From contig NC_084886.1 in the NCBI RefSeq assembly GCF_958979055.1, positions 6,462,154 to 6,526,153 on the forward strand: 64,000 nucleotides of DNA, read 5' to 3'. Numbering within the stretch: the first letter of the stretch is position 1; the number at the start of each line of letters is the position of its first letter. The translations under genes were made by a program, and so were the position numbers. This document shows, in pieces, positions 1-12,892 of the stretch. The stretch is from Alnus glutinosa. Lineage: Eukaryota > Streptophyta > Magnoliopsida > Fagales > Betulaceae. The notes under the pieces were generated by a model that did no database searches, was not told the DNA's origin, and was given only the letters and a program-made list of their open reading frames with translations.

Positions 1-865
1 CAAAACTGTTTAGGCTCAAAATTAAGGTGTTTAAGAACCTCTCTGAGAATAAAGAAAAATAGCCTTTAGGTTTTCTAAAAATTGTGGCTTATGATGCTTA
101 TATAGATGTAAGGCAAACTGAAGTTTTTAGGCTAAGTCGGCTAGATTAAAACAGTTTTCTGCAGTCTCAGTCGAACAAGTTTTAACCAAGCCATCAGCAA
201 AGCTTCTCGGGTTTCAGTATTGGGACTTGATGCACTGGTTTGGCCGACCAAGCTATCAGCCGGGCCATTTTGTCCTAATTTTTAAACTTTTATTGATATC
301 TCGTTTTGGCCTAATAAACATCGAATTGAAATTTTTTTTGAGATATACAAAATTGTAACCCTTTGAATTTGGTTTCTAACGCCACCAAAATTTCCTTCGT
401 ATGATGTTATAATCAAAAGATATGGACGTTTTACTCTGACTAGGCTTGTGCCAAACTATATTCATAAACTTGAATTCTTGGTATTTTGGACCAAATTTTA
501 CATCTACTTAATCCTTAACTCAAAAATGGGTAAGAAATTTACGAAAAAAAAAAAAGGTAATTAAGAAGAATTAATGAATGAAATAGTAGATGTAGTTTAC
601 TATGATTCTCAAGGTTGTGCTTGTAATGTGCAGGCTATCCATGCAACTTGTGCATTTTGGATTCCGATGTGCTTGGGGCCTGTTGTGTTTTCGAACTTTA
701 CGTAGAGGTGAAGTTGAGTGATGTCCTCGAACAGAATACCTACAATAAACAAGTACATATATAAAAAATAAATTAAAAAAAGGATTGAATATGAACCCAA
801 AAAATAAATAAATTAAAAACGGATTGATTTAAGTGTAGAAAAACCAATAAATGAATGAAATTACG
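1..865. other. AT-rich intergenic DNA, no gene seen
   Basis: No open frame here looks like a real protein and no repeat ends were recognised. The DNA is AT-rich with short A runs, for example near 541-555. It may be old transposon remains. Confidence 0.5.
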
Positions 866-1438
866 ATTTTGTTTGTTTCGCCTTAAAATGTTTCCTGTGT
901 TTTCAGTATTTAATATGACCGAAAATAATAATAAAAGCAAAGCATTTTCAGTTTGATTAGAAAAACTTATTTAATTTCAATAAAATGGCTTCCATTTTTT
1001 AAAACTATCAACCATTTTTTTTAAAATTTTTTAATTTTTTTTTTTTGAGCTTGTTCTTCTTAAATCGCTGGAGTTAACTGGACCACTGTTGTAATTTGTC
1101 GGAGCAACACTGAAAGTTGGCAAACAGCCATCAGAAGCCTTCAGGAAGCGTCGGAGTTTTTTGGACCATGAACAAAAGCTATCGGATCTCCACTAGGGTT
1201 CACTGAACCATCACCAAAAGCTGCGGACCACCGTAGGGAAGTTGTTGGACCTCCATTGGTGTTCATATGACTACCACTAGAAGCTTTCTGACCACCAACG
1301 GAGTTTGCCCAACAACCTTCGAAAGTTGCCGGAAGTCACAAGCTATTTTCCGTTGTTCCTCATTTTTCATATGAGCCAAACGTCGAAAAACATTTTTCAG
1401 AATTTTTTTTTTTTCTCAAAAATATTTTCGTTAAAACA

Positions 1439-1475
<37 letters not shown>
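866..1475. mobile_element. Worn non-autonomous DNA element, related to one at the right window edge
   Basis: The left end (about 866-930) carries a TTTGTTTCGCC-type terminus followed by a stretch reading TATGACCGAAAATAATAAT. Bases 63,912-64,000 carry a similar terminus and GACCGAAAATAACAAT. The inner part is a degenerate set of phrases about 1,080-1,350, and the right side (about 1,368-1,441) is another AAACGTCGAAAAAC-type sub-terminal stretch ending in a long A run. It encodes no protein. The class is uncertain; a hAT-like MITE is my best guess. Confidence 0.4.
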
Positions 1476-2297
1476 AAGTAAAAACAAACTAAGCATGCAT
1501 GTTTCTTTTCTTCAATTCCAATGAACGAATGAAATTACATGTTTCTTTTAATTTCTTCAATTCTTACCGGGGCCAAAGATTGATTTCTCTACATACTGTT
1601 ACGAACTTGCGAGCCTGTACAGCCTCTTTTGGGAAGCCCGTTATCATGACCCAGCCCCCTTCTATTGGGCTTTACTTAATTTTGCCTTTTTAATTCGTTT
1701 ACTTATTTTAACTGTCCTTTTTCACATGTTCAATTAGGGACACCCAGCAATTCGCTTTCTTTATTCCGCCGCGCGTGGATGGCGACGTGGCGTCCAATAT
1801 AATTTTCTTTATTAATTAGCAAAAAGACAATTAACACGCTCAGTAATTGCTCCACAACTTTTAACCCCTCTCTGTCTCTCTCTGAAGCTTTGCTTTTGGA
1901 GTTTATAGGGAGCTGAAGATTCTGCAACGAGTTCGGAGTTGCTGATTCTGCAACAAGTTCTCATCGCAACACGGTAAATTGGATTCCGACTTATCATTAT
2001 TTATTGCCTTTTTATTTATTAACTGAGTATGGAATTTGGATAAACCAATATTAAATCCATTTTTGTGTTTGAGAAAGGGTTGAGAGCCTTTGTGAAATTC
2101 GAGTTACACAAGTCGAAATTCTATAATATGCTATTTTCGGGGTTTATGTTCTTGTTTAAATGTCTCTGCCTCTGGAACTTATCCAGAAGAACAGAAAGTA
2201 ACAATATTACGTTATATCGACAAACTTCATAATTACGTCTTTCTACTACACATCTCTTGTCCATCTTTTTTTAAAAATTCACCGTTGAATCTGTAGA
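1476..2297. other. Intergenic DNA with a possible orphan promoter and 5' UTR exon
   Basis: Around 1,730-1,975 the base composition rises. A CCAAT-like stretch, pyrimidine-rich DNA (CTCTCTGTCTCTCTC near 1,866) and a good donor site (CACG|GTAAAT near 1,974) follow in the order expected of a plus-strand promoter and untranslated first exon. No coding exon that would belong to it was recognised downstream. The rest shows nothing. Confidence 0.25.
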
Positions 2298-2617
2298 TTC
2301 AATGGTGGATTTATGATGAACCAGAGATGTGTTGGTGATGAAAACAAACATTTCGTTATCTTTAATCATGCATGACCCGAAGTTATAGATATCATGATAT
2401 GGTAGTTCAATGGTGGATTTACGATGAACCAGAGATGTGTAGGAGATGAAAACAAGCATTTCGTTATCATTGATTATACATGACCCGAATTTATAGATCA
2501 TGATATGGTAGTTCAATGGTGGATTTACTATGGACAAGAGATGTGTAGGAAATGAAAACAAACATTTCGTTATCATTAATTATATATGACCCGAATTTAT
2601 AGATCATGATACGGTAG
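2298..2617. repeat. Three tandem copies of a ~106-bp unit
   Basis: Units lie at 2,298-2,405, 2,406-2,511 and 2,512-2,617. Each starts TTCAATGGTGGATTTA and ends ATCATGATA(T/C)GGTAG. They differ by scattered substitutions and a 2-bp length change. A 101-residue minus-strand frame crosses the array only because the unit happens to stay open. I do not regard it as a gene. Confidence 0.9.
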
Positions 2618-3613
2618 TTTGTTATATATGCATTGTGCAATATTCATAAATCAGTAGAACTTATCTAAAAGAAGTTTTGCTTTTCGTGAACATTCACTTG
2701 TTACCCGACAAAAAGAAAATCCCATCTCCAAAATTGTTTACTTTTTAACCAATCTCTAACTCTTAATGAGGTAAGGTTTAGAAATTGATTTAAGAAAGAA
2801 AACCAAAGGCTTCCCATACAGAAATTTTTAGCGAGCCAAAAGGGTGCATAAATGTAATTTGCGTTTTTCCCCAACAATCAAAGTGGAATTTCTTCATAAT
2901 CAAGAGGGCTATGGTTGCTCATCATTTTATCTTTGATTTTAGTAAGGCTTTCCTAGCCAAGCTATTCAACGATCATATAAATTCAATCAAACTGTAAGGA
3001 AGGCCTCAAAGAATACGTAGATCTTTAATTTCTTCTTTTGATATAATCTCTCTTCATTTCTTTACTTCTTTTTCATCAGAACTCTATATGATGGCAAGAT
3101 TACAATTCCCATTTGTAAAGTTGGTATCTCTAGATTCTCTTCTTTGACAAATAAGCCTCCGTCTTAAGAAAGGATAGAACCCAATAGGCTACCATGCCTT
3201 GTGATATATGAGCTACTATGTTCTACTGTTGAATCCACTACGTACCTTCTCCGCTCAAATTGCATATTTATCTTCAAGACTTTTAGTGTGACATGAATGG
3301 ACCTAAGTCAGTAGCAACCTTATGGCTTGGTGGTGTCTTGAGGAGCTCAAGCCATCTAATCTTTGTGTGCTTGCAGCCACTTATTAGGAACAGGAGTGAG
3401 GTTGGCTTAGGCCTAGATCATCCTTTTTTTTTTCTTTTTTTTTTTCCTTTTTTTTATTTTTATTTTTTATTTTTATTTTATTATTAATTTTTTTTTTTCG
3501 TTTTTGCCCACCCAAAGCAAGCTTCTGAATCTAAAGATTCAATAGCATGGCTTCCCCCAAGATGGTGCTTATTTGCATAATGTAATTTGTCAATATAAGG
3601 AAGCTAGAGAAGC
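2618..3613. other. Intergenic DNA, no gene seen
   Basis: Mixed AT-rich sequence with a T-rich tract about 3,420-3,500. No protein family was recognised on either strand. Confidence 0.5.
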
Positions 3614-3626
3614 AGTTAATGTTTGT

Positions 3627-3739
3627 ATGGGATCCAGAGAGGAGGTTGGTGTTCAGAGGAAGCTCGAGGGCCTTACGGGGTGAGTCTTTGGAGGAATATT
3701 TGAAATGGTTGGGAGTGTTTCCTTGATTCAATTAAACAG

Positions 3740-3772
<33 letters not shown>

Positions 3773-6042
3773 CTAGCGTCGGTGCGTGAGAGTGCGTCTA
3801 GCTAGGGATTCATTTCTTCTCGTCGCCTACCACTTCCTCTATCTTTCTTAGTCTTTCGTTTGGCACTTAGGTTTTGAGTTTCCGTTTTACTAGTTTGTTG
3901 GGGTGTGATTCTCGCAAGGGAGTCTGTTAGAGTGCTCTTTGGTTTGGGTGGTTATTTTTCCGGCGATGTAATTTTTGGCTTGGCTTGGTCGTCGGTGCTC
4001 CGGGGGTGTTGTGAAATGGATAAGAAATTTTTAGTGGAGTCGAAGTCTTTTGCTTTCTCTGTTTTGGCTGGGGCGTCGGCGCTGAGGGTGGAGGAGAAGA
4101 GGAAAAAATTTCTGGCAGTGGTCATATTGAATTCTTAGAGCTCTGAATGGCTTGCGTCGATGTTGGAAATGTTGTTGGGTTTACCGGAAGAGCAAGAAAT
4201 TGTAAAGTCGTTCAGAGAGGGATTGAAACTTCTGATTGCTTGAAGAGGTGGGAACAAGGATGGGCACTTTTTAGAGGTTTCTTCTTTCGGGTTGGGTGGT
4301 CGGAAAGGGTTCATTGTTATCCCCAAGGGTCGTGGAGGGTGGGGTTGGATCAAATTCTTTGATGAGCTGAGAAAGGTTGTTGATTTTCTCTCTGGCTCGA
4401 TGGGTAGTGGGAGTGGTTCCTCTCCTTCTTCGGAGAAGAAGGAAGTGAAGGTTGTTCAACCGAGTTTGGGTTTAGCTCCGAAGTGGACTGGACCCTCTTT
4501 TGCGGAGGTGTTGAGGTCGGTTTCGGCCATTGCTGTGAAGGAGTTGTCCATCGTGGGTGGCGTCGTTCCAGGTCAAGGGCTTCGTTGCCGGAGCCTTGTG
4601 AGCTTGATCTTCTTCCGACAGTGTGGCATGCATAGTCTGTACAGAGAACAGCAGTGGATTGCTTCTCGATGGAGTTGCATCAGCTCAACCTGTTGGACAA
4701 AGACCGTCCTCTTCGTCCGTAGGGTAAGAAGCGTCCCTCTTGTTCAAATTTGAAAATTGAACATTCGAGGTTGCGGACGTGGCGTAAGTTGGGTAACGGG
4801 TTTTTTTTTTTGGCTTTGGGCCAGGCCGTAAGGAATCTTCTAGACCGTTTTGCCGGGTCGGGGCTGAGTCGTAAATCTTCTGGCTTCCACGTGGCTCGTC
4901 TCATGCCGAAAGCTAAAGTCTCCCATCCGTCGAGTTCGTCGTCGAAGGTGTCATCTGGGCTGATTCTGGTTCGACCTCCTCCTGGGGGTTTAGAGGTTGC
5001 TGCTTCGGTAGCCACAGAGGGCGCGGGTCCGGCGATCTCGATTTCTATTGGGGGTTCCATTAGGTCAGAGCCCTCGTCGTCGACAGTTACAAGGACGACG
5101 TCGTTTATGCCTTCCACTGGGGGTGAGTCGAGCAACGTCCATACAGTGCTTTCAAGCCAGACTCCAGCCTCTAAAGAATCTTCTGAGGGTATGGGTATGG
5201 TGTCATCGGGTTCTGTCATCCTCCTCTGTCGGCACCGGAGTTGTTGCTTCTGGTGGCTCCGGCAGCTTCTTTGGGTTCTGTCTTCTTGTTGGTCGGTTCT
5301 GAGTTGAACTCTTTCCCGGTGTCCTCCTCCTCTCTAGTCCTCCCTGCGGTTCCTTCTGTGCAAGCCCACGCAGCTTCTTCTTTACATGTCTTTGCAAATC
5401 CAATAGAAGAGAAGAAGTCTGCTGAAGATCCTAGTCGGATTTTAGAGTTATCCACTGGTTCGACTTTGGAGAGAAAGTCCGAGATGCAGTCTATTGGTGG
5501 AGGAAGGAGGTATCAAAGCTTCAAGAGAAGAAGGATCAGCCTATTGTTTGCGATCAGAATTGGGAGAAGGATTGTTGGAGAATCGAGGCAGAGCTCTGGG
5601 GGAAGATCTTCGAGGTGTATCCGTTGGTGACTAAAGAACAGAGACAGAAGCATCGGGAGATTTGGGGTGAGATGATTGAGAATAAGAAACGTGAGAGTAA
5701 GAGGGAGCTTCGGAATCTACAAAGTTTCGTAAATTACGGAAACATCAAAGCTTCTTCGAGGTGTAGGAGAGACAAGGCCAATAGGTCGTAGGGTTGGGTT
5801 GTTCTCAGGTTTTCTTGGTTTTTTGGGTGCTGTTTGGTTTCTTTTGTGGGTAGTATTTTAGTTGTTTCTTTGTTTTCTAGGTTTTGTCTTGGGGGCTGTT
5901 TCGTGGTTTTTTTTTTTTTTTTTTTTTTTTTTCGGGTTTTTCGGGTCAGCTGTGGTTTTTCTGTGTATACTTTCTGTATACGTAGAGACGTCTTATGCTT
6001 TCTTTTCACTAAAATCTACTTATCAAAAAAAAAAAAAAAAAA
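3627..6042 (+). mobile_element. Non-autonomous L1-type LINE with ORF1 only, flanked by a target-site duplication
   Basis: A 13-bp direct repeat AGTTAATGTTTGT lies on both sides (3,614-3,626 and 6,043-6,055). The right copy directly follows a poly-A tail, as expected of LINE insertion. The 3' end has the plant L1 signature: two GTATAC motifs, then CTTATC plus A's. The coding part (about 4,010-5,760) is a worn ORF1-like protein with 'VEKSFREG'-like and 'PSFAEVL' segments and a terminal LRNLQS-type motif. It is split over several frames, and no endonuclease or reverse transcriptase was recognised. A (TC)n tract lies at 3,739-3,769. The element at 13,807-16,069 is the same family, and 61,920-62,364 is a 5'-truncated copy. 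Confidence 0.8.
3739..3769. repeat. (TC)n microsatellite
   Basis: About fifteen TC units inside the 5' part of the L1 element at 3,627-6,042. Confidence 0.9.
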
Positions 6043-7370
6043 AGTTAATGTTTGTGCATGTGCTTTTGTAGAAAGTTATTAAAAAAAATTAGAAAAACAA
6101 AAAAAAAAAAACCCTCGAGTGTCAAAGGGTTTCCTCTTCGTCGGCAAAAACCTTGTTTGATGTGTTGATGTTTTGGTTGTTCTCGTTGATTTGATTATTT
6201 TTATCACAATAATAGTTTTAATTTTTTAGTTGATATAACTTACTGCAGTTTGATTGTTGGATATTGTGTTTGGGGTCTAAATTGGTTTTTCACTTGATAT
6301 TAGAGTGAGGTACACTCTGTTTGGATTAATTTCCTGAGTTTGATCCTGGACCCCTGCTGTTATGGAATCAACCTTGCAAATTGCTTTGGGCATGAGCAAT
6401 GGTATGAAAAGTGAGAACATTGGGGTTCCCACTAAATATGCGAATAATCTCTATGAGTCTTATGATTCTGATTCTATAGAGTTATTTGAGGATGACTCTA
6501 AAGAGGTTGATGATATGCAGTTATCCAACAACAATCTCTTTGAGAAATTTTCTGGGTTATCAAATATGAACATAATAATTTCTAAAAAACTGAGATTGAT
6601 TGTGAGAGAGATTGCTTGCCTTTTGAATTGAAAAGATCATGTGAGATTTGTGATGCTTTGGAAGCGGAAAACATCTTGTTGATGAATAAGGTCAAAACTC
6701 TTGAGAAGGAATTGATTGAAACCAAGAATTTTTTTAATAAACTCTCAAGATCATTTAAAAAACCTACTTGGTGTGCACCAACAAAGTAAGAAATGAGACT
6801 CTGTAGGTGTTTATACATGCTTGTATGTCTATGAATGAGACCATGTTTGTCAAGCCTGTGAATGCGGATGGAGTTAAGGCTAAGGTAGCCTGTATGGATT
6901 AGGGAAAGTCTAGTTGCATACATGATCGTGTGAATCCCAAATTCATGACTTCCTCTAGGAAACAAACTTCAACCAAGTCTGTTCCTAAGAGTTTCCATTG
7001 TAGGATCAATGGTCACATTAGACCAAACTGCTTTCTCTCGAGATCCCAAAGGCCTTGGACCAAATGGAATGTTCCTAGGCAAGATAAACTTGGTTATGGG
7101 AATCAAGTTAGATCCCTTACTAAACAAGTCAAGCTCATTAGTGAGAGACTTGATGAGTTGTCTAATTCTTCTTCCATGGATGAGAAGAATACAACTCAAG
7201 GGAACTATGATCATACTGTGACCACATCTTAGCCTCAAAAGTTTGGGTGACGAAGGGTGACCACGTGTGTTTGGTTGCCCACACTGCACTTAAAGTGCTT
7301 AACACGTGTCATTGGTACCTCAACAGTGGCTGCTCTAGGCATGTGTCGGGGGATAAGTCGTTTGAATATA

Positions 7371-8027
7371 GGGTTAAATACCTAATTGCCCCCTTGTGGT
7401 TTAAAACTTTATTTTTTGCTCCCTCAGTTTTCATTTTCATCATAGGAGGTACCTATGCTATGGGAAAAGACGGAAACGGTACCTCCGTTCATTTTTCCGT
7501 CTTAAACTAACGTCTCGCCATGTTATCCTACACGTGTCGGCGTACCTGTGCGACACCTATCCCTAGAGCCATGTCAGCGTTGACGGGGCTACTATATATA
7601 TATTTTTTATTTAAAAAAAAAATTCCCCCTTTGAGCCACATCCACCCCCATTTTGGTCAAAGGGGTGGCTAGTTTTGGGGGTGGTTCGGCCACCCCCATT
7701 TGGCCAAAACCTTTTCTTTTTTTTCCTTTTTTTTTTTTTCCATGGGGGTGGTTCGGCCACCCCCATATCGGCTGGTCTAGGGGTGGTTTCAAGGCAAAAG
7801 TGGAAAGAAAAAAAAAGAAAAAGAAAATAGGTTTTGGCTCTTGGGGGTGGCCGAACCACCCCCAGGCCAAATGTGGCTCCCCAAACCAAATGGGGGTGGT
7901 TTCGGCCACCCCCAAAACTGGCCTTGGGGGTGGCTCAGCTACCCCCTTGGCCAAAATGGGGGTGGCCAATCACCCCTATGTGGCCCAAAGCCACCCCTAG
8001 AATTTATTTATTTTTTTAAGTCATTAA

Positions 8028-8093
<66 letters not shown>

Positions 8094-8289
8094 GCCATAT
8101 CAGCGCTGACATGGCTCTGGGGACAGGTGTAGGATGACATGGTAGAACGTTAGTTTAGGATGGAAAGATGAACGGAAGTACCATTTCCGTCTTTTCTCAT
8201 AGTACAGGTTTCTCCTATGATAAAAATGAAAATTGAGGGGGCAAAAAATAAAGTTTTTAAACCACAAGAGTGTGTAAGGTATTTAACCC
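7371..8289. mobile_element. Non-autonomous Mutator-like (MULE) element with 9-bp TSD
   Basis: Long terminal inverted repeats start GGGTTAAATACC on the left and end GGTATTTAACCC on the right, with matching sequence continuing well over 100 bp inward. The flanks are TTGAATATA (7,362-7,370) and TTAAATATA (8,290-8,298), a 9-bp duplication with one change, as MULEs make. The interior (about 7,640-7,980) holds repeated palindromes of the type GGGGTGGTTCGGCCACCCC, and a (TA)n run lies at 8,032-8,090. It encodes no transposase. It is inserted in the Copia fossil. Confidence 0.8.
8032..8090. repeat. (TA)n microsatellite
   Basis: Uninterrupted TA dinucleotides inside the MULE, next to its right inverted repeat. 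Confidence 0.9.
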
Positions 8290-11200
8290 TTAAATATATT
8301 GATAAGTGCAACGGTGACAATGTAACCTTTGGTGATGTCAGTCACGAGTAAAGGGCAAGGGCACAATTGAGATTCCAGGGCTTCCTCTACTTCATGATGT
8401 GCTCTATGTCAAGACCCAAGGGTCTCAAGGCGAATTTGCTTAGTATCAATCAGATTTGTGATGATGATCTCGTTGTCCAGTTCTCCAAGAAAGAGTGCAA
8501 TATTTTCAACAGCAAAGGGGAATGGATCATGGGAGGACTGAGGACAATTGATAACTGTTATAGGGTTGAGCCAAGCACTACCTGGAGTTGCAATAAAGCA
8601 AAATTGGATGAAGTGGAGTTGTGGCACAAATGCTTGGGACATCTCAACTTTAAGGACCTTGGACCGCCAAAATTGGGTAAGATAGAGAAGACTGTGTGTG
8701 GACAGTGTTAGATAAGAAAGCAGATCAAGTCCCAGTACAGGAAGACAAATTTCATCCACTCTTCTAGACCTCTCGAGTTACTCAACATGGATTTGATGGG
8801 TCCATCAAGAACGAAGAGTATAGGGAAAGAAGTACATTATGGTTATTGTTGATGATTTCTTAAGAGTCTCATGGGTCATCTTACCCTAATAGAAGTTAGA
8901 GGCCTTTGAGCAAGCCAGAGTTCTATTCAAGAAGATACATAATGAGAAGGGCTATTTTATCAAGAGAATTCAAAGTGACCATGGCAAGGAATTGGAGAAT
9001 GTAAGTTTTGCAGATTTTTGTGAGGAGAATGGCATCATGCAAGAGTTATGCCCCAATGACTCAGCAGAATGGAGTGGTTGGAAGAAAGAATCGAGTAATC
9101 CAGGAAATGGCTCAATCCATGAAGCACTGTAAGAATTTGGCCAATTATTTTTGGGGAGAAGCCGTCAACACTGCTTGTCATATTATCAACATAGTCTATC
9201 TAAGTGCTCATTGTCAAGTACTTCCATGTGTTAAGAAGTAAGTGCTACATACTGAGAGATAGGGAGCATCTTGGTAAGTTTGACGGTAAGAGTGATGAAG
9301 GAATTTTTATGAGGTATTCTTCATCAAGTCGGGCATACAAGGTTTACAACAAGAGGACTGGAAAATGATGAAATCCATAGATGTGGTGGTGGATGATGAC
9401 TCTTCGGATGCAACTTGTGATGAGGAAGTGCCTGTGGAAGAAATCAACAAAGACTTGGCTGAGAGTTCAGACACTGAGAAGCCCGAGATGCTTGCTAGAG
9501 AACCTCCATCCCGAGAAAGAGTGAATCATCCCAAGGAGAACATTCTAGGTGATCTGGATGAAGGAAAGAGACTGAGAAGCCAAGTGATCAATCAGGTATC
9601 TCACATGTGTTGCCATCTACGCCTAAACCTAAGAAGGTAGAAGATGCGTTGAATGATGAAAGTTGGGTGGAAGCAATGCACGAGGAGGAACTCTATTAGT
9701 TCACTCGGAATGATGTTTGGAGCCTAGTACCTAAGCCTAATGACCATAATATCATTGGTACTAAGTGGATCTTCAAGAATAAATATGATGAACATGGTAT
9801 GATTGTGAGAAATAAGGCTCATTTGGTGGAACAGGGGTACACTCAAGTGGAGGGTATTGATTTTGGCGAGACGTTTGCCCTAGTTGCTCGCCATTAGTCT
9901 ATTCGAATTCTTTTGACCATTGCATGTCACATGAAGTTCAAGTTGTATCAAATGAGTGGTGAAGATTGCATTCCTGAATGAGCTTCTACAAGAAGAAGCT
10001 TATGTGGCTCAACCAAAGGGATTCATTGACCCGCACCATCTAGATCATGTCTGTAAGTTGAAGAATGCACTCTATGGCCTAAAGCAAGCGCATTGAGCAT
10101 GATATGAGAGGCTCATTCCCTATCTCTTAGACCATGAGTTTTCTTCAAGACATGTTGATCGGACCTGCTTCACTAGAAAATGGGGGAATAATTTTGATTC
10201 CGCAAATATATGTGGATGACATTGTGTTCGGCCACAATTGATTCTCATGCTCATGAGTTTGCTACGGAAATGAAGAAAGAGTTTGAAATGAGCATGATTG
10301 GGGAACTGACTTACTTTTTGGGCCTTCAAGTCAAGCAATTCGATGAAGCCATGTTCATATCCCATGAGCACAAGTGCCAAACTTGTTGTCTGTTGCTACG
10401 GAAATGAAGAAAGAGTTAGAAATAGTCAGTGATTAAATCATTGCAGAAATAGACAATCACTAAAGGATATTGATGTAACTTGTGCTAAGTTTTAGGGGGA
10501 GTGTTTGGATGAGGGTATCTAGGCCCTAGTATGAATAAGGTTTGACTTTTGATTTGATATACTTGTCAACCTTCCTCATGAGGTTTCTTTCATAGCCTAT
10601 GCCCTCATCAAGTTAAGGTCTTAACTTTGCTTGTGAATTGGATCACACACTTTCACACAACTCATGATGCTGGTGATTCTGCTTTATCTGCGTTGAGTTG
10701 ATTCTCTCCATCTTACACTCTCTTAAGTATGAAATCGATACATGTCATGGACAAAAGTGCATGAGTGACGATTCAAAGTACCACATGATATTAGTGATAC
10801 ATTGTCCTTGGTGTCACTTATTGTGGTGCATTATCACTAAAGCTTATTGAAGCTGGTGCCTGGACATGGAGAACACATGTCTGGACGGAACATGTTCGCA
10901 CATGAGCAAGGTTAGGGAGCTCATAATTAAAGCTGATGTTTGAACATGGATATTGATGTCAGGACATGATGGAGATCCAAGAGTGCATGTTCCATGTTGT
11001 GTTCAATGATGTCCGGAAATGGTGGCTTGATTAGGCATTAAACCCTAATCATGTTTGGACATACTTATCTCATGCTTGGACGTCGCCATGCAAAACTGAA
11101 ATCAAATTTTCATTAAAAGGCTGATTTTGGTTCTTACTGAAAGGCTTTCTTCCGCACGATTTTCAAGAATATAGAAGAGTTCAGAGAGTCGTTTGGTACT

Positions 11201-11386
11201 AAGCACCACTGTCTTTGTGTTCATAATACAAGGTGCTTAGGGTTATGTGCCAGGAATCCTTTCATGGTCTAAGCTTTGAAGCGAAGGTTCTTGGAATAGA
11301 AATCAAACCACGTTGCTGCTGCAACATTGTTCAACAAACTGAAGTCTACCGGTGGGTCGGTAATGTTAGGGAGATTGATACATCGG

Positions 11387-12520
11387 GGGAGTCTATTTAT
11401 TGAGCTTATAATATAGAATGTTGAGACACCACTCAACCCAATAGCTTAAGCCTATGGGTTTAGGCCCAACTATGTTATATTAACCACTCACACTTCTTAT
11501 ATTTTTTCAATGTGGGACTCAATCCTTTTACACTTACACATGTATACTCAACAGTCTTCTCATGTGTGAGTCCATCACCACATTGTTATACTCCCCCTCA
11601 AACAGAGGCCTTTTTTTTATCAATTTTATGGGCCCTTTCCAAGATCACTTGTGGGCTATGTGGGTTTTGCCCGCTCCACGCACCTTTCTACTCCATGGAC
11701 CATCGTTTGTGCCCCGTGCCATGAATCCTTGCTCCTTACTCCAGAGGCCCTTGTTCATTGATGCAATCAAATAATAAAAAGGAACAAAAGAAAAGATATG
11801 GGCTACTTCGAGAGAGCCGTGATCTCCAATGGCTACTTCGAGAGAACCTTGATCTCCAAAACAACCAAAAAGGTCTAAGTTTTCATAATATTCAGCATGC
11901 TTATTCCTTGGGTAGGATTACACTTAAATAGATGACGGCTAGGTCATAAGACATAACCATTAGGTCTAGCCGTCATAACACAATGTAGGAAAATAAACTA
12001 AGAAGGAAATAACTAATGGAAAATACATTCTTTATTAAACTAAATACTTAAGGAAATAATATATGGAGAATTAAACTCCTTATTCCAGCCGGCTTGGGGT
12101 TGCTTGGTGGCTACGGTAGTGCCACCTAGCCCTAGGAAAATCTGAACGTATCATTCATGCTCACAACTTGCACCTTTTGTTCATACTCCAAGAAGTCTTG
12201 TCAAGCCCATGCCATGAACCTTTGCTCTTCACTCCAAGGACGCTCATCCATGCTCGCACTTTGCACTTTTTTATCCGTACTCCAGTGACCTTTGTCCGTG
12301 AATGCGCTACTCCACCATACTGCACACCATCATCGGCTCTAATACCACATTGTGGAGTCTTTTTAGTAAGTCCATAATATAACATGTTGAGACACCACTT
12401 AACCCAACAGCTTAAGCCTATGAATTTAAGCCTAACTATGCTATATTAACCACTCACACTTCTCACATTTTTTCAATGTGGGACTCGATCCTTTTACACT
12501 CACACATGTACACTCAACAG
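11387..12520 (-). mobile_element. TRIM-like small LTR retrotransposon fossil, nested in the Copia LTR
   Basis: Direct repeats of about 160 bp lie at about 11,387-11,544 and 12,351-12,520. Read on the minus strand they begin TGTTGAG and end GACTCCACA. Just inside the minus-strand 5' repeat is TGGTATTAGAGCC (about 12,337-12,350), a match to the initiator-methionine tRNA primer site. Just before the other repeat is a purine tract, TTTGAGGGGGAGTAT on the minus strand (about 11,590-11,605). The internal ~800 bp codes for nothing recognisable. Size and content fit a TRIM or other non-autonomous Copia-type element. It is a fossil without genes. Confidence 0.7.
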
Positions 12521-12892
12521 GCAAGGGAATCCAAAAGAAGATAGGCTAGTGAGGAACTGGAGGCTACTGAGGAGGCAGGGAGGGGAGTGAGGAGCTCGTC
12601 TGTACATAGAGTGTCTTAGCATTACAAATGCATGGTAAGTGTCAATGTTTGTGTATCGTTCTTCTTTTAGTGATGTTCAGAGTTTGGCTATCTCATAGAG
12701 GTTTTACCTTTGAGTGTCAAAGGGTTTCCTCTTTGTCAACAAAAACCTTGTTGTTTGATGTGTTGATGTTTTGGCTGTTCTTGTTGGTTTGATTATTTTT
12801 ATCACTACAGTAGTTTTAATTTTTTTAGTTGATATAATTTATTGCATTGTGATTGTTGGATATTGTGTTTGGGGTCAAAATTGGGTTTTCAC

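Noticed and set aside
2271-2576. 101-codon minus-strand frame
   Set aside because: It is produced by the tandem 106-bp repeat, with no family resemblance.
4680-5219. 179-codon minus-strand frame
   Set aside because: It is antisense to the plus-strand L1 ORF1 at 3,627-6,042.
7841-8032. Proline/glycine-rich frames in the MULE
   Set aside because: They are translations of GC-rich palindromes in all frames, not a protein.
12335-12350. Possible tRNA fragment (GGCTCTAATACCA)
   Set aside because: It is the complement of an LTR-element primer-binding site beside the TRIM-like repeat, not a tRNA gene.
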